A stretch of DNA of 64,000 nucleotides, taken from the NCBI RefSeq assembly GCF_026013905.1, contig NZ_CP110257.1, positions 2,837,501-2,901,500 on the forward strand, given 5' to 3'. Both the position numbers and the translations under genes were made by a program. The DNA is from Schlegelella aquatica (GTDB taxonomy: Bacteria > Pseudomonadota > Gammaproteobacteria > Burkholderiales > Burkholderiaceae_C). This document shows, piece by piece, positions 1 through 8,541 of this stretch. Each line of letters starts with the position of its first letter. The stretch's first letter is position 1. The notes beneath the pieces are model-generated. The model was not told the DNA's origin, made no database searches, and saw only the letters and a program-made list of their open reading frames with translations.

Positions 1-1707
1 CGAGGCCAGGTGCAGGGCGAGCTTCTGGGTGTCGGAGCGCAAGATCCGCTGCTTGACGGCCGGGATCTGGGAGGGGTGCATCGAGAACGAACGCAAGCCC
101 ATCGCCAGCAGCAAGGGCGTGAAGGCCGGCTCGCCGGCCATCTCGCCGCACACGCTCACGTCCTTGCCGGCCTGCCGGGCGAGGCGGATCGCGTCGGCGA
201 TGAGGCGCAGGACGGCCGGGTGCCAGGGATCGTAGAGGTGTGCGACGGCTTCGTCGGCCCGGTCGATCGCCAGCGTGTACTGGATGAGGTCGTTCGTGCC
301 GATCGAGATGAAGTCGAAATGGCGCAGGAACAGCGGGAGTTGCAGCGCGGCGGCGGGCACCTCGATCATGGCTCCGACCTCGACGTCGGTATGCGCAACA
401 CCGGCGTCCCGCAGTTGCTGCTTGGCGCGCGCGAGGATCTCGAACGTCTGGCGGATCTCGTTGGCGTGCGCCAGCATGGGAATGAGCAGGCGGACCTTGC
501 CGTGGGCGCTGGCCCGCAGGATCGCCCGCAACTGCATGCGAAACATGCTGGGCTCCGAGAGGCTCCAGCGGATGGCCCTCAGGCCGAGGGCCGGGTTGAG
601 CGTGTGCTCGTGGCGCAGCTCGCTCATGCTCATGCGTTCGAGCGGCTTGTCGGCCCCCACGTCCACGGTGCGGATGGTGACGGGCAGGCCCTGCATCGCC
701 TCGACCGCGGCGCGATAGGCCTCGTACTGCTCGTCTTCGCCGGGCAACTCGCCCTGCCGGTTCATGAACAGGAACTCGGTGCGGAAGAGCCCGACGCCGA
801 CCGCCCCGGCGGCCAGTGCCGCGGGGGCGTCCTGGGGCAGTTCGATGTTGGCGAGCAAGGCGACCTGCTCGCCATCGAGCGTCACGGCGGGTGTGTGGCG
901 CAGGCGCGCCAGCCGCTCGCGCTCGAGCTGGCTCTGGCGCTGGCGGAACCGGTATTCCTCCAGCACCATCGGGGAGGGATCGACGATGACCACCCCGGCG
1001 TCTCCGTCGATGATGACCCAGTCGTCCTGACGGATGAGGCGGCTGGCCTCCCGGGCGCCGACGACGGCGGGAATGTCCATGCTGCGGGCGACGATAGCGG
1101 TGTGGGAGGTGCGCCCGCCCACGTCGGTGACGAAGCCCTGGAAGACGCTGCGCTTGAACTGCAGCATGTCGGCGGGGGCGATGTCGCCGGCAATGAGCAC
1201 GAGAGGCTCCTCACCGCCCCAATCGCGCTCACGCGTCTGGGAGACGGCTGCGAGCGTGGAGACGGACTGACGGCTCATCGCGCGCAGCAGGCGCTCGACG
1301 ACCTGCTCGATGTCGGCCTTGCGCTCGCGCAGGTAGTCGTCTTCCATCTCGTCGAACTGCCGGGCGAGGACTTCCAGCTGAGCCGAAAGAGCCCACTCTG
1401 CGTTGTAGTGGCGCTCGGTGATCCACTGCTTCGTGGCGCCGGTGAGCGTTTCGTCGTGCAGCAACATCAGGTGCACGTCCAGCAGGGCCACGAGTTCGGG
1501 CGGGGCGTCATCGGGGACCTCCCGCTTGAGCCTTTCGATCTCGTCGGCCACGGCGTCCCGCGCTTGCCGCAGCCGCTCGATCTCGTGGGGGATCTGGTCA
1601 GGGGCAATGAAATAGTGGGCCACGTCCACCCGGCTGGACGCGACGAGCACCGCGCGGCCGATGGCCACGCCGCGGGACACGGGCAAACCGAACACCTGAA
1701 GCGTCAT
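1..1707 (-). CDS. ptsI: PTS Enzyme I (PEP-protein phosphotransferase), 3' end cut by window edge
   Basis: Enzyme I of the phosphotransferase system: a cytoplasmic kinase that takes phosphate from phosphoenolpyruvate and passes it to HPr. It reads on the minus strand from ATG at 1707. 569 codons are present and the frame is open at the left edge, so about 20 C-terminal residues are probably missing. The phospho-histidine block GRTSHTAIVAR is intact (His about residue 202), and VCGEMAGEP places the catalytic Cys near residue 520. HPr (ptsH) usually lies directly upstream in Burkholderiales; here the upstream neighbour is the divergent cfa gene, so EI is separated from HPr. Whether it feeds a sugar PTS or only a regulatory PTS cannot be told from this window. 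Confidence 0.95.
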   Translation of the reverse strand, partial: MTLQVFGLPVSRGVAIGRAVLVASSRVDVAHYFIAPDQIPHEIERLRQARDAVADEIERLKREVPDDAPPELVALLDVHLMLLHDETLTGATKQWITERHYNAEWALSAQLEVLARQFDEMEDDYLRERKADIEQVVERLLRAMSRQSVSTLAAVSQTRERDWGGEEPLVLIAGDIAPADMLQFKRSVFQGFVTDVGGRTSHTAIVARSMDIPAVVGAREASRLIRQDDWVIIDGDAGVVIVDPSPMVLEEYRFRQRQSQLERERLARLRHTPAVTLDGEQVALLANIELPQDAPAALAAGAVGVGLFRTEFLFMNRQGELPGEDEQYEAYRAAVEAMQGLPVTIRTVDVGADKPLERMSMSELRHEHTLNPALGLRAIRWSLSEPSMFRMQLRAILRASAHGKVRLLIPMLAHANEIRQTFEILARAKQQLRDAGVAHTDVEVGAMIEVPAAALQLPLFLRHFDFISIGTNDLIQYTLAIDRADEAVAHLYDPWHPAVLRLIADAIRLARQAGKDVSVCGEMAGEPAFTPLLLAMGLRSFSMHPSQIPAVKQRILRSDTQKLALHLAS

Positions 1708-1713
1708 GTTTCG

Positions 1714-1719
1714 ATGCTA
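1714..1719 (-). promoter_or_regulatory. Candidate extended -10 for ptsI (TGC-TAGCAT)
   Basis: Reading the minus strand, TAGCAT is preceded by TGC (an extended -10 pattern) and ends exactly 6 nt before the ptsI ATG. If used, transcription would start at or next to the A of the start codon, giving a leaderless or nearly leaderless mRNA. No -35 match and no Shine-Dalgarno sequence are visible, which fits but does not prove this. Confidence 0.35.
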
Positions 1720-1889
1720 GCAGGTGGGTGACATCTCGGCGCCCCGGGTCATCCGACAGTGGACGCAGGCGCCGCCTGCGCCGGGATGTGCGATGAATGG
1801 ACGGACGGCCCCTCTGATGCGGGCTTTCACCGCTTGCGCAAGACTTGGCGGTACGTGCAATTTGTCACTGTCTCACGAGGGGAAAAGAC

Positions 1890-3125
1890 ATGCAGGGATG
1901 GTTCGGTTTGATCGAGCAGCGATTGGAGGCTTTGCCACTGAGCGTCGCCTTGGAATGGCCGGGCGGCCAGGCCGGCCGCAGCGATGCCCAGGTGCGCTTG
2001 CGCCTGAACGAGCCCCGCTGGATGGGTGCCCTGGCGCGCGGTCAGATCGGCGCACTGGCCGACGCCTACGTCCAGCAACGCCTGGAAATCGAAGGCGGCA
2101 TGCGCGACGTGATGGCGGTGGCGGCGAGCCTCGTGGGAGACCCGGTGGCCGCCGGCGAGCGGCCAGCGTGGCAGCAGTGGCTGGGACGTTGGCACTCCCG
2201 ATGGAGGCACCGTAAAAACCGGGACGCGCGGCAGATCGAGTTCCATTACGACGTCTCGGACGACTTCTATGCGCTGTGGCTCGACCCACGACGCGTGTAT
2301 TCGTGCGCCTACTTCCGGGAACCGGAGATGACGCTCGCGCAAGCGCAGGAAGCCAAGCTGGACCACATCTGCCGCAAGCTGGACCTGCAGCCGGGGCAGC
2401 GCTTCCTGGACATCGGGGCGGGCTGGGGCGGCCTGCTGCTGTGGGCTGCCGAGCGCTACGGCGTGCACGCCACGGGGATCACGCTGTCGAAGAACCAGCA
2501 CGCCTATGTGAACCGCCTGATCGAGGAACGCGGGCTGAGGGGGCGTGTGACGATGCACCTGATGGACTACCGGGATGTGCCGGAAGACCAGCCCTACGAC
2601 CGGATCGCCTCGGTGGGCATGTTCGAACACGTGGGGCGCGCGCAGCTGGCGGCCTATTTCGCGAAGATCCGGCGGCTGCTGCGGCCGGGCGGTCTGGTGA
2701 TGAACCACGGCATCACGGCCGCAGGCCTCTACAACGCGCAACTCGGCGGCGGGATGGGGGACTTCATCGAGAAGTACATCTTCCCTGGCGGGGAGCTGGA
2801 GCATGTCTCGCGGGTGGCGCAAGCCCTGTGCGAAGGAGGGCTGGAGCTGCTGGACGCCGAGAGCCTGCGGCCGCACTACGCTCGCACCTTGTGGGCCTGG
2901 TCGGACGGGCTGGAGCGGCAGTTGGACCGGGCGCGAGAGCTGACCCGCGAGCAGACGGTCAGGGCGTACCGGCTGTACCTCGCGGGCTGCGCGATGAGCT
3001 TCGAGCGCGGGTGGATCTCACTGTTTCAACTGCTTGCGGCGCGCCCGAGCGGCTGTGTGGAGGATGGGCCGATGCGGGGGGCACAATCGGCGTATCCGTT
3101 CAACCGCTCGTACATGTACCGCTGA
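1890..3125 (+). CDS. cfa: Cyclopropane-fatty-acyl-phospholipid synthase family protein
   Basis: SAM-dependent methyltransferase expected to add a methylene bridge to unsaturated acyl chains of membrane phospholipids. It is 411 aa from ATG 1890, chosen because AGGGGAAAAG lies just upstream; an in-frame ATG at 1845 lacks this signal. The SAM-binding motif LDIGAGWGGL is at about residues 173-182. The family blocks HYDVSDDFY (about 119) and YSCAYF (about 137) precede it, and a C-terminal region of about 130 residues follows. The protein is slightly longer than E. coli Cfa. It is divergent from ptsI, and the stop is followed one base later by the next ATG, so it is probably co-transcribed with the DUF1840 gene. 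Confidence 0.9.
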   Translation: MQGWFGLIEQRLEALPLSVALEWPGGQAGRSDAQVRLRLNEPRWMGALARGQIGALADAYVQQRLEIEGGMRDVMAVAASLVGDPVAAGERPAWQQWLGRWHSRWRHRKNRDARQIEFHYDVSDDFYALWLDPRRVYSCAYFREPEMTLAQAQEAKLDHICRKLDLQPGQRFLDIGAGWGGLLLWAAERYGVHATGITLSKNQHAYVNRLIEERGLRGRVTMHLMDYRDVPEDQPYDRIASVGMFEHVGRAQLAAYFAKIRRLLRPGGLVMNHGITAAGLYNAQLGGGMGDFIEKYIFPGGELEHVSRVAQALCEGGLELLDAESLRPHYARTLWAWSDGLERQLDRARELTREQTVRAYRLYLAGCAMSFERGWISLFQLLAARPSGCVEDGPMRGAQSAYPFNRSYMYR

Positions 3126-3126
3126 G

Positions 3127-3450
3127 ATGCTCTACAAGTTCAAGTCCAAGGCCGCGGGCGACGTCATCATGACCGGCGCCTCGGGCGACCAGATCCTGCG
3201 CATCCTCGGGCGAGAGCCGGCGCCCCAGGGGATCTTCCTGCCGCAGGACATGCCGGCCGCCATGGCCGCCCTCGAACGGGCGGTGATCGAGGAGGAAGCG
3301 GCCCGGCGCCGCGCGGAGGAAGAGGCGCGCGCCGAGGGCAAGGAACTGCCGCCGCAGGAGGGCGTGACGCTGCGACAGCGCGTGTGGCCGCTCATCGAGA
3401 TGATGAAGCGCGCCCATGCGGCCGACAAGGAAATCGTTTGGGGCGTCTGA
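3127..3450 (+). CDS. DUF1840 domain-containing protein
   Basis: Small cytoplasmic protein of 107 aa of unknown function. It belongs to the DUF1840 family, which is largely restricted to betaproteobacteria. The N-terminus (MLYKFKSKAAGDVIM) and the LRILGREP / GIFLPQDMPAAM blocks are typical. A highly charged Glu/Arg-rich helix (about residues 55-75) and a terminal segment with PLIEMMKRA follow. It starts one base after the cfa stop codon, implying translational coupling. No catalytic motif is visible and no function is proposed. Confidence 0.85.
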   Translation: MLYKFKSKAAGDVIMTGASGDQILRILGREPAPQGIFLPQDMPAAMAALERAVIEEEAARRRAEEEARAEGKELPPQEGVTLRQRVWPLIEMMKRAHAADKEIVWGV

Positions 3451-3480
3451 GCCCCACCCTCGCAGACCAGGAGAGTCGAC

Positions 3481-4107
3481 ATGAAGCTTTGGAGCCACAG
3501 CTGGCAGGACGGCGCGCGCATCCCCGCGAAGTTCGCGGCAGGCAGGCTGGACGACGCCCAGGGGGTCGCCTTCTCGAGCAACGTGAGCCCGCACCTCGCC
3601 TGGAGCGAGGCGCCCGCGGGCACGCGGTCGTTCGTGCTCATCTGCCATGACCCGGACGTGCCGAGCCGCGGCGACGACGTCAACAAGCCCGACCGCGAGG
3701 TACCGGCCGACCTGCCGCGGGTGGACTTCTTCCATTGGGTGCTGGTGGATTTGCCGCCGGGGCTGCGGGAGATCGCCGAGGGCGAGTTCAGCCGGGAGTT
3801 CACCCCGCGTGGCAAGAGCGGACCGCAGACCCTGCACGGGGCACGTCACGGACTGAACGACTACACCGGATGGTTCGCCGGCAACGACGAGCTGGCGGGG
3901 CAGTATTTCGGCTACGACGGGCCGTTTCCTCCGTTCAACGACGCCCGTGTGCACCGCTACGTGTTCACGCTGTATGCGCTGGAGTTGGAGCGCTGCCCGG
4001 TCGATGGCAGCTTCACCGGGGCGCAGGTGCGAGAGGCGATCCGCGGCCACGTGCTGGCCGAGGCCCGGTTCTCGGGCACCTACACCTTGAACCGACGATT
4101 GGGGTGA
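3481..4107 (+). CDS. YbhB/YbcL (PEBP, Raf-kinase-inhibitor-like) family protein
   Basis: 208-aa cytoplasmic protein of the bacterial phosphatidylethanolamine-binding-protein family. The two conserved pocket blocks are present: CHDPDVP (about residues 56-62) and FFHWVLVDLP (about 82-91). The biochemical role of bacterial members is unsettled; ligand binding is inferred from the fold. GGAGAG precedes the start at 3481. The stop at 4105-4107 is two bases from the next ATG, so the phosphatase gene is probably in the same transcript. Confidence 0.85.
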   Translation: MKLWSHSWQDGARIPAKFAAGRLDDAQGVAFSSNVSPHLAWSEAPAGTRSFVLICHDPDVPSRGDDVNKPDREVPADLPRVDFFHWVLVDLPPGLREIAEGEFSREFTPRGKSGPQTLHGARHGLNDYTGWFAGNDELAGQYFGYDGPFPPFNDARVHRYVFTLYALELERCPVDGSFTGAQVREAIRGHVLAEARFSGTYTLNRRLG

Positions 4108-4109
4108 CG

Positions 4110-4781
4110 ATGCCCCACAGCCAGGTCACCCGCATCATCGCGATCCGCCACGGCGAGACGGCGTGGAACGTGGATACGCGCATCCAAGGGCATCTCGACA
4201 TCCCCTTGAACGAGACGGGGCGTTGGCAGGCGCAGCGCCTGGCCGAGGCGCTGTCGGAGGAAGCCCTGCACGCCATCTATGCCAGTGACCTGCGGCGCGC
4301 CTGGGAAACGGCGCACTACGTGGCCCAGGCCGCACGGGCCCCGCTGCGAAAGGAACGGGGGCTGCGCGAGCGCGGATTCGGGCGGTTCGAGGGGTACACG
4401 TTCAAGGAGATCGAGGCCCGCTGGCCGGACGAGGCACTGCGCTGGCGCCGGCGCGACGCCGACTTCGGCCCGCCCGGCGGGGAGACCTTGCGGGGCTTCT
4501 ACGAGCGCGTGGTGGGCACCGCCGAGCGGCTGGCCGCCGCCCACCGGGGGCAGACGATCGCGCTCGTCGCCCACGGGGGCGTGCTGGACTGCCTGTACCG
4601 CGCGGCCTCCCGGGTGGACCTGCAGGCGCCCCGCACGTGGCAGTTGGGCAACGCGAGCATCAACCGGCTCTTGCACACCGACGAAGGCTTCACGCTGGTG
4701 GGCTGGGCGGACACCATGCATTTGGCGCACAGCGGCAGGGACGAGTTCAGCGACGGGGACCGGTTGGGCCGCGCCGCCTGA
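4110..4781 (+). CDS. Histidine phosphatase family protein (phosphoglycerate-mutase-like)
   Basis: 223-aa cytoplasmic phosphatase/mutase of the histidine phosphatase superfamily. The catalytic RHGE motif is in IIAIRHGETAWN near residue 13, and the second histidine is in LVAHGGVLD near residue 150. Its GpmB-like length, and lack of the extended cofactor-dependent mutase sequence, favour a broad phosphatase (GpmB, CobC or PspA type) over a glycolytic mutase. It follows the PEBP gene with a 2-nt gap. The substrate cannot be told from sequence. Confidence 0.85.
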   Translation: MPHSQVTRIIAIRHGETAWNVDTRIQGHLDIPLNETGRWQAQRLAEALSEEALHAIYASDLRRAWETAHYVAQAARAPLRKERGLRERGFGRFEGYTFKEIEARWPDEALRWRRRDADFGPPGGETLRGFYERVVGTAERLAAAHRGQTIALVAHGGVLDCLYRAASRVDLQAPRTWQLGNASINRLLHTDEGFTLVGWADTMHLAHSGRDEFSDGDRLGRAA

Positions 4782-4870
4782 GAAGCGGGAGCTTGGGGGC
4801 GGGCGAATCCGGATCGGCGGACGAGGGCGGATCGCGCACGATACGCGCTTTTCCAGGGATGGAGGTTCCG

Positions 4871-5977
4871 ATGGAAGGTGCCCGCGTCATCGTACTGGCG
4901 ACACCCGTGTTCCTGTTGCTGATCGCCATCGAGTATGCGGTGGGCCTGGCCCGGGGGCGCAACACCTACCGGCTCAACGATGCGATGAGCAGCATCGGTC
5001 TGGGCATGATGAGCCAGCTGGTGGGCGTGTTCACGAAGCTGTTCGCCGTCGGCGTCTACACCGCCGTGTACGAGGCGGCAGCCCTCTGGCATCTGCCTGC
5101 CGACGCTTGGTGGGTGTGGGTGGGCGCGCTCCTCCTGTACGACTTCTTCTACTACTGGCACCATCGCCTGGGGCACGAGTGCGCGGTGCTGTGGGCTGCG
5201 CACGCCGTGCACCACCAAAGCGAGGACTACAACCTTTCGACCGCGCTGAGGCAGACCAGCACCGGCTGGATCGGCGGCTGGCTGTTCTACCTGCCGATGG
5301 CCCTCCTCGGGGTGCCGCCGGTGGTGTTCGCCGCGGTCGCGCTGATCGACTTGCTCTACCAGTACTGGGTGCACACGCAGCAGATCGGCAAGCTCGGCTG
5401 GTTCGACCGTGTCTTCTGCGCCCCGAGCAACCACCGCGTGCACCACGCGGTCAACGACCGCTACGTGGACAAGAACTACGGCGGCATCCTCATCGTCTGG
5501 GACCGCCTGTTCGGCACCTTCGAGGAGGAGGACGACGCGCAGCCCTGCGTGTACGGCACCCGCTCGCCGCTGCGCAGCTGGAACCCGCTGTGGGCGAACC
5601 TGCAGGTCTATCGCGATCTGTGGCTCGACGCCTGGCATGCACGCCGCTGGAGCGACAAGCTCAAGGTGTGGTTCATGCCGCCGGGCTGGCGGCCGGCCGA
5701 TGTGGCGGCCCGCTACCCGAAGCCGCCCTTCGACATCCGCCAGGTGCGGCTGTACGACCCCGAAGTGAGCCGCTGGGCGCAGGTGACGGCCGCGCTGCTC
5801 TTCCTGGGGCTGCTCGGTGCGACGGCGGCGTTCCTGTGGAACGCGCACCTGTGGTCGCTGCCGGCGCAGCTGGGTTACGCGGCCGCGATCATCGCCGGGC
5901 TGTGGCTCGTGAGCGTGTTGACCAGCGGCCGCGAGCGGCCGGCCGAGGCCGCGCCGCCGCAGGGCGCCGCGGCCTGA
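4871..5977 (+). CDS. Sterol desaturase / fatty acid hydroxylase family membrane protein
   Basis: 368-aa integral membrane di-iron oxygenase-type protein. Histidine clusters HHRLGHE, HAVHHQSE and NHRVHHAVND, in that order in the middle of the protein, are the metal-binding boxes of the family. Hydrophobic segments are at the N-terminus (residues about 5-25), around the boxes, and near the C-terminus (about 305-345). ATG 4871 is preferred because GGAGG sits 5 nt upstream; an in-frame ATG at 4859 would add four residues. The substrate is unknown: bacterial homologues act on lipids, carotenoids or sterol-like molecules. It converges on ruvB. Confidence 0.85.
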   Translation: MEGARVIVLATPVFLLLIAIEYAVGLARGRNTYRLNDAMSSIGLGMMSQLVGVFTKLFAVGVYTAVYEAAALWHLPADAWWVWVGALLLYDFFYYWHHRLGHECAVLWAAHAVHHQSEDYNLSTALRQTSTGWIGGWLFYLPMALLGVPPVVFAAVALIDLLYQYWVHTQQIGKLGWFDRVFCAPSNHRVHHAVNDRYVDKNYGGILIVWDRLFGTFEEEDDAQPCVYGTRSPLRSWNPLWANLQVYRDLWLDAWHARRWSDKLKVWFMPPGWRPADVAARYPKPPFDIRQVRLYDPEVSRWAQVTAALLFLGLLGATAAFLWNAHLWSLPAQLGYAAAIIAGLWLVSVLTSGRERPAEAAPPQGAAA

Positions 5978-6022
5978 GCCGAGGCGACCGCGCGGGCCGG
6001 CACCCGACGCGGGCCGCGGAAC

Positions 6023-7090
6023 CTATTCGTCGAACAGATCCGGAGCGAGGCCCGGCTTGGCCGGCGGCTGCAGCCCCAGGTGGCGGTACGCGGCCAAGGT
6101 GGCGATGCGCCCGCGCGGGGTGCGCTGCAGATAGCCCTGCTGGATGAGGTAGGGCTCGATCACGTCCTCGATCGTGCCCGGCTCCTCGCCGATCGCGGCA
6201 GCCAGGTTGTCCAACCCCACCGGGCCGCCGTCGAACTTGTGGATCACTGCGTCGAGCAGCTTGCGGTCCATCACATCGAAGCCCAGCGGATCGACGTCGA
6301 GCATGGCCAGCGCCTTGTCGGCGATGGTCTTGGTGATGCGGCCGTCGCCCTTGACCTCGGCGTAGTCGCGCACTCGGCGCAGCAGGCGGTTGGCGATGCG
6401 GGGCGTGCCGCGCGACCGGCGCGCGATCTCGATGGCGCCGGCAGGGTCGATGGGCGCGCCCAGCAGGCCGGCGGAACGGGTGACGATGCGCGCCAGCTCC
6501 TCGGCGGTGTAGAACTCGAGCCGGGCCACGATGCCGAAGCGGTCGCGCAGCGGGTTGGTGAGCATCCCCGCCCGCGTGGTGGCACCCACCAGCGTGAACG
6601 GCTGCAGATCCAGCTTGATGGACCGGGCCGCCGGGCCCTCACCGATCATGATGTCGATCTGGTAGTCCTCCAGCGCCGGATAGAGGATCTCCTCGACGAC
6701 CGGCGACAGCCGATGGATCTCGTCGATGAAGAGCACGTCGTTGCGCTCGAGGTTGGTGAGCAGCGCGGCCAGGTCCTTGGGTTTTTCCAGCACGGGCCCC
6801 GAGGTTTGCCGCAGGTTGACGCCCAGCTCGTGCGCGATGATGTGGCTGAGCGTCGTCTTGCCGAGGCCGGGCGGGCCGAACAGCAGCACGTGATCCAAGG
6901 GCTCGCCGCGCTTCTTGGCGGCGCCGATGAAGATCTCCAACTGCTCGCGGGCCTTGGTCTGGCCGACATACTCGTCGAGCATCTTGGGGCGCAGCGCGCG
7001 CTCGATCGCCTCCTCGTGGGGCGAGGCTGGCGTGGCCGACACCACACGCTGACGCGGCGGCGGGGCGAAATCGTCGGTCTGGATGGTCAT
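6023..7090 (-). CDS. ruvB: Holliday junction branch migration DNA helicase RuvB
   Basis: AAA+ motor that, with RuvA, drives Holliday-junction branch migration during recombinational repair. It is 355 aa with the Walker A motif GPPGLGKTT (about residue 72), Walker B FIDEIHRL, the sensor block GATTRAG and the C-terminal winged helix, ending in GLAPDLFDE. The length is normal. It lies directly downstream of ruvA on the minus strand with a 28-nt gap, so the two form an operon. ruvC is not in the window. Confidence 0.97.
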   Translation of the reverse strand: MTIQTDDFAPPPRQRVVSATPASPHEEAIERALRPKMLDEYVGQTKAREQLEIFIGAAKKRGEPLDHVLLFGPPGLGKTTLSHIIAHELGVNLRQTSGPVLEKPKDLAALLTNLERNDVLFIDEIHRLSPVVEEILYPALEDYQIDIMIGEGPAARSIKLDLQPFTLVGATTRAGMLTNPLRDRFGIVARLEFYTAEELARIVTRSAGLLGAPIDPAGAIEIARRSRGTPRIANRLLRRVRDYAEVKGDGRITKTIADKALAMLDVDPLGFDVMDRKLLDAVIHKFDGGPVGLDNLAAAIGEEPGTIEDVIEPYLIQQGYLQRTPRGRIATLAAYRHLGLQPPAKPGLAPDLFDE

Positions 7091-7118
7091 GGTGGATCTG
7101 CGGGAGGGCGCCTCGGCC

Positions 7119-7691
7119 TCACTTGGCCAGGGCCTTCAACGCCAGCTTGATGCCTTCGCTCACGCCGACGTCGGCCGGCAGTGCCTTGAGCGCTGCTGCG
7201 GCCTCGCGGTCGCTGTAGCCCAGCGCCATCAGGGCCTGCAGCACGTCGGCCTGGGTGTCGGACGCCACCCCTTGGGGGCGCGCGAGCTCGGGGCCGAGCT
7301 TGCCCTTGAGTTCGAGCAGCAGACGCTCGGCCGTCTTCTTGCCGATGCCGGGCACCTTCACCAGGCGGCCGGGCTCCTGCAGACTCACCGCCTGGGCCAA
7401 GTCGGCCACGCTCAGCCCCGACAGGAGGGCCAGCGCCGTGCGTGGGCCGACGCCCGAGATCTTGATGAGCTGGCGAAAGGCCTCACGCTCCTCGGCCGTG
7501 CCAAAGCCGTAGAGCACCTGCGCGTCCTCGCGCACGGCGAAATGGGTGAGCAAGGTCACGCGCTCGCCGAGCGAGGGCAGGTTGTAGAAGGTGCTCATCG
7601 GCACGTCGACTTCGTAGCCGACGCCACCGACGTCGATCAAGACCTGCGGAGGGGCTTTGTCCGCCAGCACGCCCGTGAGACGACCGATCAT
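7119..7691 (-). CDS. ruvA: Holliday junction branch migration protein RuvA
   Basis: 190-aa junction-binding subunit that forms a tetrameric platform on Holliday junctions and loads RuvB. The start [12 protein letters not shown] is the canonical RuvA N-terminus and fixes ATG at 7691. The OB fold (about residues 1-65), tandem helix-hairpin-helix region ([11 protein letters not shown] and [13 protein letters not shown], about 70-130) and C-terminal RuvB-binding domain are all present. It is the first gene of the ruvAB pair. Confidence 0.97.
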   Translation of the reverse strand: MIGRLTGVLADKAPPQVLIDVGGVGYEVDVPMSTFYNLPSLGERVTLLTHFAVREDAQVLYGFGTAEEREAFRQLIKISGVGPRTALALLSGLSVADLAQAVSLQEPGRLVKVPGIGKKTAERLLLELKGKLGPELARPQGVASDTQADVLQALMALGYSDREAAAALKALPADVGVSEGIKLALKALAK

Positions 7692-7743
7692 CGCCCGATT
7701 ATCCCCGGCGACGCCCCGGCGCCGACCAGCACGAGGGAGCGGC

Positions 7744-8409
7744 TCAGCGGGAGTTGCGCTTGAACAGGCCCAGGCGCTGCGCTTCGAGCGCGGCCTCGGC
7801 ACGGGACGAGACGTTGAGCTTGCGGTAGATCTGTTTGACGTAGTCGGCGATGGTGTGCCGGGACAGGCCCAGCTGCACGCCGATCTCGGGCAATGTGAAC
7901 CCCTTGGCCACACGTAGCAGCACCTCGTTCTCGCGTTCGGTCAGCTGGACCGCCGGCAGCAACGGCTCGGCCTGTTGCGGCTGGTTGCGCGCCTGCGAGG
8001 CGAAGTAGGCGATCACTCTTCGAGCAATGGAAGGCGACAAGGGCGGCTCCCCCTGGGTGATCCGCTGCAGTTGCTCGGCCAGCTGCTCCTTCGGCTGCTC
8101 CTTGAGCAGGTAGCCAAAGGCGCCGGCCTGCAGCGCCGGGAACAGATGGTCGTCATCGTCGTGAATCGTCACGACCACCGCCTGCGCGTCCGGTTGGGAC
8201 TCGCGCAGTGCCGCCACCACCTCCACGCCCGACCCGTCGGGCAGGCCGAGGTCGATGAGCGCCAGATCGAAGCGCAGCGCGGTGATCTGCTCCAGTGCGT
8301 CGTGCACGCGCGCACTCTCGGAGACGCGCACGGCAGGAAAAACCTGCAGCACCAACGCCTTCAGCCATTGACGGATCTCGGGAAGATCTTCCAGGAGCAG
8401 GATGTGCAT
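7744..8409 (-). CDS. NarL/LuxR-family response regulator
   Basis: 221-aa two-component transcription regulator. The receiver domain occupies about residues 1-120, with acidic pocket residues near ED (7-8), the phospho-acceptor Asp at about residue 53 in [11 protein letters not shown], and the conserved Lys in YLLKEQ. A LuxR-type helix-turn-helix spans about 150-215 ([22 protein letters not shown]). It lies 131 bp downstream of the histidine kinase at 8542-10401 on the same strand and is presumably its partner. The target genes are unknown. Confidence 0.9.
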   Translation of the reverse strand: MHILLLEDLPEIRQWLKALVLQVFPAVRVSESARVHDALEQITALRFDLALIDLGLPDGSGVEVVAALRESQPDAQAVVVTIHDDDDHLFPALQAGAFGYLLKEQPKEQLAEQLQRITQGEPPLSPSIARRVIAYFASQARNQPQQAEPLLPAVQLTERENEVLLRVAKGFTLPEIGVQLGLSRHTIADYVKQIYRKLNVSSRAEAALEAQRLGLFKRNSR

Positions 8410-8541
8410 GAGGCGCTCACGCGCTGCAGAAGGCAGCTGCCGAGCAAATGTACCAGCGGCCCGCCGCAGACTCCATCGCCCGGCCCGGGGGGTGTGGCGC
8501 GCCCGGAACGCTCGAGCCGGCTCCGCGCGGCGCCCTCCCCC

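Noticed and set aside
10..1731. A long plus-strand frame opposite ptsI
   Set aside because: The minus strand reads a clear Enzyme I with all active-site motifs; the plus-strand frame has no recognisable domain.
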